A stretch of DNA of 64,000 bases, taken from Lachnospiraceae bacterium (lineage in GTDB: Bacteria; Bacillota; Clostridia; Lachnospirales; Lachnospiraceae). A model generated the notes under the pieces. The model did not search any database. It worked only from the letters and a program-made list of their open reading frames with translations, and was not told the origin of the DNA. Below are positions 27,384 through 36,764 of the stretch, piece after piece (the stretch's first letter is position 1; every line of letters begins with the position of its first letter). The stretch lies in contig CAJTGD010000003.1 in NCBI GenBank assembly GCA_910575475.1, positions 62,001-126,000 of the forward strand, in the 5' to 3' direction. The position numbers and the translations under genes are program-made.

Positions 27384-29201
27384 CTATTTTACCGGAATCA
27401 GCAGTGTCTGACCGATATAGATCATATCGCTGGTCAGCCCGTTCAGTTCCCGGATTGCCTCTACCGTAGTGTTGTACCGTCTGGACAGCTCCCACAGGGT
27501 ATCCCCCACACGGACCGTATATTCAATATAAGGAACCTCCGAAGACGACGGAATCTTAAGCACCTGTCCGATATACAGCATACTTCCCGTCAGACCGTTC
27601 AGGCTCTTGATCGCGTCCACCGTGGTATGATATCTCTGGGACAGAAGCCAGAGCGTATCGCCCGGCTGAACCACATATTCAATATAGTCGGTACCCGGTC
27701 CAGGCATGGGAACATTTTCTCCGATTCCCAGATATACATCATAAAGCGCCTTCCAGGTATTTACTCCCACAATCCCGTCCGGATCCAGCCCAGCAGCGTT
27801 CTGAAACGCAATGACCGCCTGCCTAGTCCCGCTGCCGAATATCCCGTCCTGGGAGACCCGCGGAACCGTGGGATAAAATTCCGAGGTCAGATTCAGCAGA
27901 TACTGCAGGGTGATCACATCCGCTCCCCGGGAGCCCTGCCGGAGCACCGAGCCCGGCGGAACCGTTCCGATGCCCAAAGCCGTGCCCTCGCTGTCCAGTT
28001 CTGCCAACCTGGCTACGGCAGTATACAGATAGGAAATCTTATACCAGGTGGATTTTCCCACCACCCCGTCCGCTGTCAGATTGAAAACGCTCTGAAACTT
28101 GGTCACTGCGGCCCGGGTGCTGTCCCCGAATACCCCTGCTTCATCTGTGATCTCCGGAATGGCCGGATAATTTCTGCGGATCCTGTTCAGCCAGGTCTGG
28201 ATCACCTGTACGTCGAGTCCTCTGCTGCCGGTCCGAAGAGGAGTGCCCGGATAGGAAGACAGGACTCCTGTTACAGCATTCGTTTCTGCGATTTCTATAT
28301 TATTCGGGTAGTAATTTCGGAGAATCTGCAGAGGTGTCAGCCCGCGCTCCGCCAGACTGACCGTCCCCCACTGGGACAGCCCGGAACAGGTTGCGGTCGT
28401 TCCGTTGCAGAATGAAGTAAAATAGGGTGCGTTCTGTCCTTGTCTGCGGACATACTGGTTAAAGATCTCGTCCACGATCCTGCTGATAGATTCGAAGATC
28501 GTACGCCCATGCACATAAGCCTGATCATAAGCCGTACTGCTGGTGATATCGAAAGAGTAGCCGCGGCTCCTATACCACTCGGTAAACACACGGTTCAGCG
28601 CAAATGTAATGATCGCATAGATATTTGCCCGCAGCGCCGCGTCCGGCCAGGTCGGATAGATCTCGCTGCTGGCAACATTTTTGATGTAATCGGTAAACCG
28701 TACCTGTACGTTAGCGGCCGAGGAGGACGGGCTGCCCAGATGTACCGTGATTGGATCCGGAATGACAACCTGCCGCAGAACCCGCAGCTCAGGCTCCGGC
28801 TTTTCCTGGATTCGCCTGATGTCCGATGCGGCGGCAGGCTTCTCAATGGTAATCTCATTTACCATCGGGCTGCGCTGCGTCTGCTGCATGGGCAGAAGCT
28901 CCGCCGGCTGGATCGCCGTCTCATCCTCATAGATGGGCGCCCCGGAAATGTAAAGGGAATTGAAGCCTGCCGCCCGTACAAGTACGTCATATCCGGTATA
29001 GGGCGTTCCGGAATAGTCCGGATCCAGAGAAAGGCTCCTGTCCATGGTCTCCAGGGAAACCCGCTCTGTTTCCCCGCTTTCATCTGTCGTCAGCTCATAG
29101 ACGCTGCTGCCTTGGGGATCCAGGATCCGGATCTCCGCTCCCACGATCGGAACGGCCCCGCCCGCAGTCCGCGCCTGAATGATCAAATATCCTTTCGCCA
29201 T
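27384..29201 (-). CDS. SpoIID-like / peptidoglycan-binding / LysM protein, probably spore-associated
   Basis: Protein of 605 residues with an unusual domain string. Residues 1-110 look like a carboxypeptidase-regulatory-type beta-sandwich. Residues about 170-330 are SpoIID-like (TDYIKNVASSEIYPTWP, ALRANIYAIITFAL). Two PG_binding_1 domains follow at about 345-420 and 440-505 (GVFGDSTRAAVTKFQ; GIFGSGTRQAVIAFQ), then two LysM repeats at 512-556 and 562-605. There is no signal peptide, as in several proteins deposited on the forespore by the mother cell. A role in spore cortex or coat is inferred. Confidence 0.85.
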   Translation of the reverse strand: MAKGYLIIQARTAGGAVPIVGAEIRILDPQGSSVYELTTDESGETERVSLETMDRSLSLDPDYSGTPYTGYDVLVRAAGFNSLYISGAPIYEDETAIQPAELLPMQQTQRSPMVNEITIEKPAAASDIRRIQEKPEPELRVLRQVVIPDPITVHLGSPSSSAANVQVRFTDYIKNVASSEIYPTWPDAALRANIYAIITFALNRVFTEWYRSRGYSFDITSSTAYDQAYVHGRTIFESISRIVDEIFNQYVRRQGQNAPYFTSFCNGTTATCSGLSQWGTVSLAERGLTPLQILRNYYPNNIEIAETNAVTGVLSSYPGTPLRTGSRGLDVQVIQTWLNRIRRNYPAIPEITDEAGVFGDSTRAAVTKFQSVFNLTADGVVGKSTWYKISYLYTAVARLAELDSEGTALGIGTVPPGSVLRQGSRGADVITLQYLLNLTSEFYPTVPRVSQDGIFGSGTRQAVIAFQNAAGLDPDGIVGVNTWKALYDVYLGIGENVPMPGPGTDYIEYVVQPGDTLWLLSQRYHTTVDAIKSLNGLTGSMLYIGQVLKIPSSSEVPYIEYTVRVGDTLWELSRRYNTTVEAIRELNGLTSDMIYIGQTLLIPVK

Positions 29202-29338
29202 AAAGTCTGAAACTCCCTGTTTTCGTCTGTTTTATTATATGACAGCCGTGCGCGAAAGGTTCCTGCATTTTAAACGATATTCTACGAAGGCGCTGTTTTA
29301 GGATCCTGTCCGAACCCGGGCGAAGCAGCAATGCTTCA

Positions 29339-30286
29339 TCAGTTAAAATATACCAGTTCTTCAATCGGATCCGCCATCTCCACATTTTCTGCTTCCAGTA
29401 CCGGTCCTGTCCCCCGGTACAGGGCCATCCGGGCAAATCCGATTTTTGCGCGGACCTTCACCCACTGTCCGGGTTTCAACTTCGGCGCATAGGCGCTTTT
29501 GCATATATAACCGAGAAATGTCGTATCATCCGCACAGCAGGTCATTGCCATACGCCCCGGCAGGAATGTCTTCGAGGGGAAGGAGCGGGGTTTCAGTACC
29601 TTGGCCGTGTACTCTACCACCTTCCCCTTGTATTTATCCGGATGTTCCATCATGTCCACATACCAGATCCCATAATCTTCGGGCCGGATCTCGATGACGG
29701 GCGCATCCATATCATAGGGAACATCATTTTCAAAAATATTTTCCACTTCGCCCTGTTCATCCTCAAAAATGACCTCCGCCTGGGGGCTCACCACCTTTAC
29801 GCTCCTGCGGTAGCCAGCCAGCGGCTTGATGTCATTGCATCGGTTGAACAGCACCAGCTCCGATCCCCGGACCATCTCCACAAACAGCGGTTTCAGGTTC
29901 GTCAGATACATCTGGAATGTGCTGGCATCTACGGTAGTCAGCTTCTGCTCGATCCCCCAGCCGTCGGGGAGCTTCAGCTTTTCAAAATCGCTGACCTTCC
30001 ACATGCCGTTGTATTCTACCACGACCCGCTCCGGATGATGCTTTTCATCCAGCGCTTTCAGAAATTCCTCCGTCAGCTCTTCCTGGGATTCCACCCGTTC
30101 CACAACAATATTGAACTTTTTCAGCCCGGCCGCGCCGTATTCCTCCTCCCCTTCCTCACAGAGGATCAGAAGTGTGGTCCCCGGGATCTGAAAATAGTCC
30201 TGCTCCAATGTAAACTTCAAAAACTGGGTCTTTCCGCTGTCCAGAAAACCAGTCATCAGATATACCATTACATCTGGTTGATCCAT
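29339..30286 (-). CDS. G3E (CobW-like) GTPase fused to a DUF1980/YcgQ-type domain
   Basis: Protein of 315 residues. The N-terminal half is a G3E P-loop GTPase (MTGFLDSGKTQFLK; FNRCN in the NKxD position). The zinc-binding CxCC motif of metallochaperone G3E proteins is missing; the corresponding loop is Glu-rich. From about residue 210 there is a small OB-like domain (YKGKVVEYTAKVLK, MTCCADDTTFLGYICK, GQWVKVRAKI), typical of the C-terminal part of YcgQ (TIGR03943/DUF1980) proteins. It follows the His-rich G3E gene by 33 bases and probably shares its metal-homeostasis job. Confidence 0.82.
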   Translation of the reverse strand: MDQPDVMVYLMTGFLDSGKTQFLKFTLEQDYFQIPGTTLLILCEEGEEEYGAAGLKKFNIVVERVESQEELTEEFLKALDEKHHPERVVVEYNGMWKVSDFEKLKLPDGWGIEQKLTTVDASTFQMYLTNLKPLFVEMVRGSELVLFNRCNDIKPLAGYRRSVKVVSPQAEVIFEDEQGEVENIFENDVPYDMDAPVIEIRPEDYGIWYVDMMEHPDKYKGKVVEYTAKVLKPRSFPSKTFLPGRMAMTCCADDTTFLGYICKSAYAPKLKPGQWVKVRAKIGFARMALYRGTGPVLEAENVEMADPIEELVYFN

Positions 30287-30319
30287 TTTTTCTTTCCTTT
30301 CCGGCCAAACGCCCGTCTT

Positions 30320-31522
30320 TTACAGTCCGAAAAGCTCCGCCAGCTTTTCTTCGTTCAGCTTCGAGCCAATGACGCAGACGCGCCCCGTATACTCCGCGGA
30401 TCCGCTTCTGACCTCATGCTCCTCCGGCACCATATCGAAATAGATCCACTCTCCGTCCGCTCCGGCAACCATGCCCTTTGCGCGCAGGATCGTACCATAG
30501 ATCTCTTCGGATTCCAGAGATTTTAGAATGCTGCTGATCTCATCCTTCGTATAAGTCCTGACCGTCTCCTTCCCCCAGCTTGTGAATATCTCATCCGCGT
30601 GATGGTGGCCGTGGTGATGATGGTGATCGTGGTCGTGGTCATGTCCTCCATGAGCCTCGTTATGGTGATGCCCGTGGTCATGGTGATCATGTCCGTCATA
30701 GGATTCGTCATGGTGGTGCCCGTGACCATCTTCTCCATGAACCTCATTATGATGATGCTCATGCTCTTCATGGTCCTCCCCGTGATGATGGTGTCCGTGT
30801 CCTGCATGATCTTCTTCATGATGGTGATGATGATGGTCATGGACGCATCCGCATTCTTCCCCATGTCCATGGACTTCCCCGCATTCCGGGCAGCGAATCT
30901 CAGAGAGCAGCTCTTCCTCCAGGGACTTGCTTCCTTCCATGATCTCCAACAGCTTTTCGCCGGAAAGCTCCGCGATCGGAGTTGTAATGATGGGAGATTT
31001 TGCGTTGATCTCCCGGAGGATCTTCACGCTTTCCTCAATCTTCTCCTGCTTTGCTTTGTCGGTCCTGCTCAGGATCACCGCCCCTGCATATTCAATCTGG
31101 TTGCTGAAAAATTCACCGAAATTCTTGCTGTAGATCCTGCACTTCGTCACATCGACCATGGTCGTAAAGCTGTTCAGCTTCGCGTCGATCTGCTCCGCCA
31201 CATCCTGCACGGCCTTGATCACATCAGAGAGCTTTCCCACACCGGACGGTTCGATCAGGATCCTTTCCGGATGATACGTGTCCACAACCTCCTTCAAGGA
31301 TTTTCCAAAATCTCCTACCAGAGAGCAGCAGATACAACCGGAATTCATCTCCCGGATCTCAATGCCGGAATCCTTCAAAAATCCACCGTCAATCCCGATC
31401 TCTCCAAATTCATTTTCAATCAGGACAACCTGCTCTCCTGCGAATATTTCCTGCAGCATTTTCTTAATGAATGTTGTTTTTCCTGCTCCCAAAAAGCCGG
31501 AAATAATATCAATCTTCGTCAC
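30320..31522 (-). CDS. G3E GTPase metallochaperone with a long His-rich insert
   Basis: CobW/ZNG1-type GTPase of 400 residues. Walker A is GFLGAGKTTFIK, the metal motif is GCICC and the nucleotide motif is SRTDKAKQE. From about residue 215 to 320 is an insert in which roughly half the residues are His, mixed with Asp, Glu and Gly, and preceded by CPEC and ECGC pairs. A short CobW C-terminal domain follows. Such proteins hand zinc (or another metal) to client enzymes during shortage; the insert would buffer many ions. The metal is not proven. No Zur box is obvious in the 130 bases upstream. Confidence 0.9.
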   Translation of the reverse strand: MTKIDIISGFLGAGKTTFIKKMLQEIFAGEQVVLIENEFGEIGIDGGFLKDSGIEIREMNSGCICCSLVGDFGKSLKEVVDTYHPERILIEPSGVGKLSDVIKAVQDVAEQIDAKLNSFTTMVDVTKCRIYSKNFGEFFSNQIEYAGAVILSRTDKAKQEKIEESVKILREINAKSPIITTPIAELSGEKLLEIMEGSKSLEEELLSEIRCPECGEVHGHGEECGCVHDHHHHHHEEDHAGHGHHHHGEDHEEHEHHHNEVHGEDGHGHHHDESYDGHDHHDHGHHHNEAHGGHDHDHDHHHHHGHHHADEIFTSWGKETVRTYTKDEISSILKSLESEEIYGTILRAKGMVAGADGEWIYFDMVPEEHEVRSGSAEYTGRVCVIGSKLNEEKLAELFGL

Positions 31523-31622
31523 GATATCAGCCTCCTGTTATTTCCAGTATCCGTTTCTGTGATTCCACTTCTATATTTTACTCTTTTATTTGATTTGTGC
31601 AAGTCCTGATTTTTGAAAATGC

Positions 31623-31663
31623 TGCAGGCTGCAGGCCAATCATTTTACAGCCTGCAGCCTGCA
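31623..31663 (-). terminator. Terminator after xth
   Basis: Perfect 14-base inverted repeat TGCAGGCTGCAGGC (31623-31636) / 31650-31663, with a 13-base loop. ATTTTCAAAAAT follows on the minus strand. Confidence 0.75.
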
Positions 31664-31690
31664 CTTAACATCTGCACAAGTTATTTATCG

Positions 31691-32449
31691 TCAGCTCCTG
31701 AGATCCAATTCGATCGGGCAATGATCCGACCCGTACACCTCTGTCAGGATCTTCGCATCCTCCAGCCGGTCCTTCAGGCTTTCCGACACGCAGAAATAGT
31801 CGATCCGCCACCCCGCGTTTTTCTCCCGTGCTTTGAACCGGTAGGACCACCAGGAATAGATCCCCTCCTGGTCTGGATAAAAGTACCGGAAGGTATCAAT
31901 AAATCCGGCATCCAGAAGCTCCGTGAACTTCTGCCGCTCCTCGTCCGTAAACCCGGCGTTTTTCCGATTGGTCTTCGGATTTTTCAGGTCGATCTCCTGA
32001 TGTGCCACATTCATGTCCCCGGTCACAATCACCGGCTTGGTTTCCTCCAGGCGCTTCAAATAGCCGCGGAAATCATCCTCCCATTTCATCCGGTAATCCA
32101 GACGCTTCAATCCGTCCTGTGAATTGGGCGTATAAACCGTGACGAAATAAAAATCCTCAAACTCGCAGGTGATCACACGCCCTTCCTGGTCATGCTCTTC
32201 CATTCCGATTCCGTAAGACACGTTCAGAGGCTCTGTTTTCGTAAATACCGCAGTCCCGGAATAGCCTTTTTTTACCGCGTAGTTCCAGTACTGGTGATAG
32301 CCTGCCAGTTCCAGCTCAAGCTGTCCCGCCTGCAGCTTCGTCTCCTGCAGACAGAGAATATCCGCATCCGCCTGTTTAAAAAAATCCAGGAAACCTTTCT
32401 GCATACAGGCTCGGATTCCATTTACATTCCATGAGATCAGTTTCATCAT
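31691..32449 (-). CDS. xth: Exodeoxyribonuclease III
   Basis: AP endonuclease/3' exonuclease of base-excision repair, 252 residues. It starts [15 protein letters not shown]. Catalytic residues are in LQETKLQ (metal-binding Glu), [12 protein letters not shown] and [12 protein letters not shown] (catalytic Asp-His). It follows truA by six bases, so the two are cotranscribed and end at the hairpin 31623-31663. Confidence 0.96.
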   Translation of the reverse strand: MMKLISWNVNGIRACMQKGFLDFFKQADADILCLQETKLQAGQLELELAGYHQYWNYAVKKGYSGTAVFTKTEPLNVSYGIGMEEHDQEGRVITCEFEDFYFVTVYTPNSQDGLKRLDYRMKWEDDFRGYLKRLEETKPVIVTGDMNVAHQEIDLKNPKTNRKNAGFTDEERQKFTELLDAGFIDTFRYFYPDQEGIYSWWSYRFKAREKNAGWRIDYFCVSESLKDRLEDAKILTEVYGSDHCPIELDLRS

Positions 32450-32455
32450 CTGCTG

Positions 32456-33247
32456 TCATCCTTTCTTGATCATTTTACCTGTCGTATTACAGGTCACACC
32501 TTGGCCTGTAACTCTGTAGTATACTTCTTTCAGCGTCAGTCCGCAAGCCGGCGCCAAAAATCCCGCCTGCCAGCGTTCCCCGCCGCGCAAAAGCGCGGCT
32601 GTCTCTTTGGCAGTCCGCTTCCCGGTTCCCACCTCCAGAAGCGTCCCGGTCAGGATCCGCACCATATGGTACATAAATCCGTTTCCCTCGTAGATGATCT
32701 TTAACTTGCTTCCCTCTTCCTCCATTTGGATATCATAGATCTTTCGAACCGTAGATTGATCCTCATTCCGGTCTGTAAAGGCGGCGAAATCATACTTTCC
32801 GACCAGGCATCCCGCAGCCGCTTTCATCGCCTTGATATCCAGTTTTTCCGGAAAATGAAAACAATATTTTCTGGTAAATACATCCGCCTTTTCCCACATA
32901 TCAATATTATATTCATAGCGTTTTCCAACCGCGCTGTAACGGGCATGAAATCCATTTTTCACAAGCTTGGCGCCGGTCACCCGGATATCCTCGGGCAGCA
33001 TCCGGTTCAGTTCCGCCTGAAATACTTCCTCATCCACTTTTCCCGGCAGGCAGATACTGGCAGTCTGGGCTTCTGCGTGTACGCCCCCATCCGTCCGTCC
33101 GGATCCATGGACTTCTACCGAAACCCCTTTGAGGTCACGTATGGTCCGTTCCAGCGTTCCCTGAATCGTCAGCTCCGTGTCCGGCTGTCTCTGCCAGCCC
33201 TGATAGCGTGTTCCGTCATATGCAATTGTCAGTTTATAAGTTCTCAT
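32456..33247 (-). CDS. truA: tRNA pseudouridine synthase A
   Basis: Modifies U38-U40 of tRNA anticodon stems. It has 263 residues. The catalytic Asp is in GSGRTDGGVHA; YDGTRYQGWQRQP at the N-terminus and FMYHMVRILTGTLLEVG near the C-terminus are conserved. It is the first gene of a truA-xth pair. Confidence 0.96.
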   Translation of the reverse strand: MRTYKLTIAYDGTRYQGWQRQPDTELTIQGTLERTIRDLKGVSVEVHGSGRTDGGVHAEAQTASICLPGKVDEEVFQAELNRMLPEDIRVTGAKLVKNGFHARYSAVGKRYEYNIDMWEKADVFTRKYCFHFPEKLDIKAMKAAAGCLVGKYDFAAFTDRNEDQSTVRKIYDIQMEEEGSKLKIIYEGNGFMYHMVRILTGTLLEVGTGKRTAKETAALLRGGERWQAGFLAPACGLTLKEVYYRVTGQGVTCNTTGKMIKKG

Positions 33248-33372
33248 ACGTCACCTCTGAAAAACACATCCATACGGTTCCCTGCCTTGCAGAAAGCAAT
33301 CATCAAACACACTCCGGCGGTGTCCGGGCTCTGCAGTGAACGCACAGTCCGGAGCCTTCTTTTCATGCTTGC

Positions 33373-34038
33373 CTACGCCTCATCCAGACTGCACACCTTT
33401 CCGTCTTGGAGAAACAGAACTCTCCCGCACAGCATACTGACCACATCCAGATCGTGGGACACGAACAGATAGCAGATTTTTTCTTTCTCCTGCAGTTCTT
33501 TCAGAAGGGCAATGATCTGCGCCTGCACCGTCACATCCAATGCGGAGAGCGGTTCGTCCGCCAGGATGAACTTCGTCCCTGTGATCAGTGCCAGGGCAAT
33601 ACTGACCCGCTGCCTCTGCCCGCCGCTCAGCTCCCGCGGATATCTTTCGTAAAAATCCTCCGGCAGATGAACCCGCTGCAGCATTTCCACCGCCTCTTTG
33701 CGGCGCTCCTGCCTGGTAAATCCGCCTTTTACCCTCAGCGGTTCCTCCAGGATCCAGCCGATGGTTTTCCTCGGGTTCAAGGCACTGAACGGATCCTGAA
33801 ATACCATCTGTGGGCGCTGCGTATAATGGACAATCTCCCCTTCGTAGTCTTTCAGAAGTCCCAGCACACATTTACAGAGCGTGGATTTTCCACTGCCGCT
33901 TTCGCCCACCAGTCCGACGATCTCCCCCTCATATAAGGTAAAGGAGACATCGTCCAGAATCTGTCTTCTTGTTTTTCCCTCTCTATAATAAGCATTTACA
34001 TGCTTCACTTCCAAAATCTTTTCCGGCAAAGCCCTCAC
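33373..34038 (-). CDS. Peptide/nickel ABC transporter ATPase (DppF/NikE type)
   Basis: ATP-binding subunit of 221 residues. Walker A is GESGSGKSTLCK, the signature is LSGGQRQRVS, Walker B is FILADEPLSALD and the switch is SHDLDVV. It lacks the C-terminal oligopeptide-type extension and is short for the family. The start is GTG 34038, overlapping the previous gene by 56 bases; AGGAAG lies about nine bases upstream. It is the last gene of the five-gene importer. Confidence 0.92.
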   Translation of the reverse strand: MRALPEKILEVKHVNAYYREGKTRRQILDDVSFTLYEGEIVGLVGESGSGKSTLCKCVLGLLKDYEGEIVHYTQRPQMVFQDPFSALNPRKTIGWILEEPLRVKGGFTRQERRKEAVEMLQRVHLPEDFYERYPRELSGGQRQRVSIALALITGTKFILADEPLSALDVTVQAQIIALLKELQEKEKICYLFVSHDLDVVSMLCGRVLFLQDGKVCSLDEA

Positions 34039-34894
34039 CTGCTTTCTTCCTGCGCCTCAGCAGCTCATAATACCGATTTTCTCTTGTTCTTGCCGGGATA
34101 GCCGCAATCAGTTCTCTGGTATATTCGGACTGCGGGTTCTTGAAAGTCTCCGCGCAGTCCCCTTCCTCCACGACCTGGCCGTCCTTCATGACCAGCACGC
34201 GGCGGCACAGCGTATTGACCACCCGCAGGTTATGAGAGATGAACAGGATGCTCATTCCATATTTCCGGTTCAACTTTTTCAAAAGCTGCAGAATGCTTTC
34301 CTGGGTCCTTACGTCCAGCGCAGTGGTCGGCTCATCCGCGATCAGCAGCTTGGGACGGCATACGATCGCCGCGGCGATCATCACCCTCTGCCGCATTCCC
34401 CCGGAAAGCTCGTGAGGATATTTTTTATACAATTGTTCCGGATGTTCCAGCTCCACCTCTTCCAGCGCTCTCAGAGCAAGCTCTCTTTGCTCCCTTCTCT
34501 CCATACGGAGCCGACCTCCTCTGTCCCGGCGGCTTCTCCGGGAATGCAGAAGCAGTGCTTCCTCCACCTGCTTCCCGATCCGCATGGTTGGATTCAATGC
34601 GGTCATGGGTTCCTGGAAGACCATGCTGATCTCATTTCCCTGGACTCGGCGCATTTCCTTTTCCGACAGTCCGAGCAGGTCCGTATCGTCCAGCCAGACC
34701 CTTCCTCCGTCCAGAACCGCATGCTTTTTCAAAAGTCCGGCAATGGTCAGCGCGGTCATCGTCTTGCCGGAGCCGGATTCCCCCACGATTCCAAGGATAT
34801 CCCCGTTCTCCACTGCAAAGGAGACATTTTTTACAACCTCTTCCCGTTCACTTCGGTCTTCAAAATGAATCGACAGATTTTCTACCTTCAGCAT
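33983..34894 (-). CDS. Peptide/nickel ABC transporter ATPase (DppD/NikD type)
   Basis: ATP-binding subunit of about 303 residues. Walker A is GESGSGKTMTAL, the signature is LSGGMRQRVM, Walker B is LLIADEPTTALD, and an oligopeptide-type C-terminal segment follows. The start is ATG 34894, which overlaps the permease stop as TAATG and implies translational coupling. A longer frame upstream is only the permease gene's shadow. Confidence 0.93.
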   Translation of the reverse strand: MLKVENLSIHFEDRSEREEVVKNVSFAVENGDILGIVGESGSGKTMTALTIAGLLKKHAVLDGGRVWLDDTDLLGLSEKEMRRVQGNEISMVFQEPMTALNPTMRIGKQVEEALLLHSRRSRRDRGGRLRMERREQRELALRALEEVELEHPEQLYKKYPHELSGGMRQRVMIAAAIVCRPKLLIADEPTTALDVRTQESILQLLKKLNRKYGMSILFISHNLRVVNTLCRRVLVMKDGQVVEEGDCAETFKNPQSEYTRELIAAIPARTRENRYYELLRRRKKAGEGFAGKDFGSEACKCLL

Positions 34895-35706
34895 TATCTT
34901 CCACCTCCAAACTGATCCAGGATCCCTTCTCCTAACAGTCCCACGCCCAATATCAGCAGAACCAGGAACGCGCCTGGAAAGATCGCGCACCACGGCCCGC
35001 CTGCCAGATAGGTCTGGGATTCGGAGAGCATCCTTCCCAGGCTGGCATCCGGCGGCTGCACTCCGATCCCCAGGTAGCTCATACTGGCCTCCGCAAGCAC
35101 CGCATTGTTGAATCCGATCGCAAGGGCGGACAAAAGCGCCGGCAGGATATTGGGCAGCATGTGTACAAACAGAATCCGCGGTGTGGAAACGCCGATCAGC
35201 CTTGTGCTGGTCACATAATCCGCCTCCCGCAGCCGTAAAAATTCTCCCCGGACGATCCTTGCGAAGCTGGGGATAAACGCGATCCCAAGGGCCAGCATCA
35301 CTTTATAGGTCCCCGGTCCCAGCAGGGTAATGATGACAAGTGCCAGCAGGACGCTCGGAAAGGCGGCTACCGCGTCATTGACCCGCATCAGCCCTTCATC
35401 CAGCCAGCCTCCGAAATATCCGGTGAAAGCCCCCACAAGAATGCCGGCGATCCCCCCCATCAAAATCGTTCCCAGGGCAATGAGCAGCGTACTCCCTGCC
35501 CCTGACAGCACACGGCTCAGGATATCCCGACCGAACTGATCCGTACCGAAAATGTGCAAAAGGCTGGGCGGCTGGAGCTTTAAAGAGCCCTGCATGGCCT
35601 CCGGATCATAAGGGGTCCAGACGAATCCCAGCAGGATCAAAGCCAGCATGAAAACCGTGATCACTGCACCAAGTATGAAATTACAGGAGGTTATCTTTCG
35701 TTTCAT
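34894..35706 (-). CDS. Peptide/nickel ABC transporter permease (DppC type)
   Basis: Membrane subunit of 270 residues with about six helices. The N-terminal FGTDQFGRDILSRVLSGAG is diagnostic of DppC/OppC/NikC proteins, and the EAA loop is near LREADYVTSTRLIG. ATG 35706 is preceded by AAAGGAG at nine bases; an upstream start at 35739 would overlap the previous gene and lacks such a site. Confidence 0.93.
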   Translation of the reverse strand: MKRKITSCNFILGAVITVFMLALILLGFVWTPYDPEAMQGSLKLQPPSLLHIFGTDQFGRDILSRVLSGAGSTLLIALGTILMGGIAGILVGAFTGYFGGWLDEGLMRVNDAVAAFPSVLLALVIITLLGPGTYKVMLALGIAFIPSFARIVRGEFLRLREADYVTSTRLIGVSTPRILFVHMLPNILPALLSALAIGFNNAVLAEASMSYLGIGVQPPDASLGRMLSESQTYLAGGPWCAIFPGAFLVLLILGVGLLGEGILDQFGGGR

Positions 35707-35728
35707 GTTTTGCCCACTCCTTTCCTGC

Positions 35729-36667
35729 TCACACCTCAATCCGTTTGTCCAGTCTATGATACAGCAAGTCCACCAGCGTATTCATTACCAGTGTCACCAC
35801 CGCAATCAGTACGATGATCGCCTCCACCACCGGATAGTCCCGTTTGGAGATCGAACCGATCAGCGTCCTGCCAATCCCCGGAATCCCGAAGACATGCTCC
35901 ACAACGATACTGTTTGCGATCATATCGGCAACCGCCATCCCCAGAAATGTGACCACCGGGACGATCCCGTTCCGGAATGCGTGGCACAGCAGAACCCTCC
36001 AGGGGCTGTTGCCCCGGCTGTAGGCAGTCCGCACATAATCCTGGTGCATTTCCGCGATCAGAGAGTTCCGAAGCATTTTCGTTGTCATAGCGGCCCTGGG
36101 AAGAGCGATCGCCAGAGACGGAAGGATCAGATAACTAAGAAACCCGGACATGCTCTCCGTATAAGACACATATCCTCCCGGAGTAAACCAGCGGAATACC
36201 AGTCCGAAGATCACGGTGAATATGATTCCGATGAAAAACGGCGGGATCGACATAGTCACCTGATTGAGGATCAAAAACATCCGGTCAAAAAAATGGTTCT
36301 CATACCGGACACTTAGAATACTCACCGGAACCGACAAAAGCAGCGTAAAGCAAAATGCAAGAACCGTCATGGCAACCGTGATGGGAAGTTTATCCCCGAT
36401 CATCTCCCGGACCGGGATCTGATAAAAGTAGGAAATGCCCATATCCCCTGTCAGGAAATCCTTTCCCCACTGTACATAGCGCTCCGTCAGGGGGCGGTTG
36501 AGCCCCATTTCCTCGCGCAGTGCCTGCACTTTGCTTTCCGTTGCTTCCGTGCCCAGGATGGTCCTGGCCGGATCCCCCGGGATCACTTCAAACGCAAAGA
36601 AGGCAAGTATGCTGACAATTAATAATGTGATTATAAGACCAATAATTTTTTTGATAATATATTTCAT
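35729..36667 (-). CDS. Peptide/nickel ABC transporter permease (DppB type)
   Basis: Membrane subunit of 312 residues. The N-terminal EVIPGDPARTILG and the EAA-type loop HQDYVRTAYSRGNS match DppB/OppB proteins. Six helices are predicted. It lies 97 bases after the binding-protein gene and is followed closely by the second permease. Confidence 0.93.
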   Translation of the reverse strand: MKYIIKKIIGLIITLLIVSILAFFAFEVIPGDPARTILGTEATESKVQALREEMGLNRPLTERYVQWGKDFLTGDMGISYFYQIPVREMIGDKLPITVAMTVLAFCFTLLLSVPVSILSVRYENHFFDRMFLILNQVTMSIPPFFIGIIFTVIFGLVFRWFTPGGYVSYTESMSGFLSYLILPSLAIALPRAAMTTKMLRNSLIAEMHQDYVRTAYSRGNSPWRVLLCHAFRNGIVPVVTFLGMAVADMIANSIVVEHVFGIPGIGRTLIGSISKRDYPVVEAIIVLIAVVTLVMNTLVDLLYHRLDKRIEV

Positions 36668-36764
36668 ACCTGCCTCCTGTTGTTTTTTCTATACACCATT
36701 TTCATACAGACACCACTGTGCCTGTATCTGTTTAATCCTTTCGGAAATGTGCAGAATATGCATC

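Noticed and set aside
30599..31609. Met/Val-rich open frame opposite the His-rich GTPase
   Set aside because: It is the complement of the His codons; the GTPase has all its motifs.
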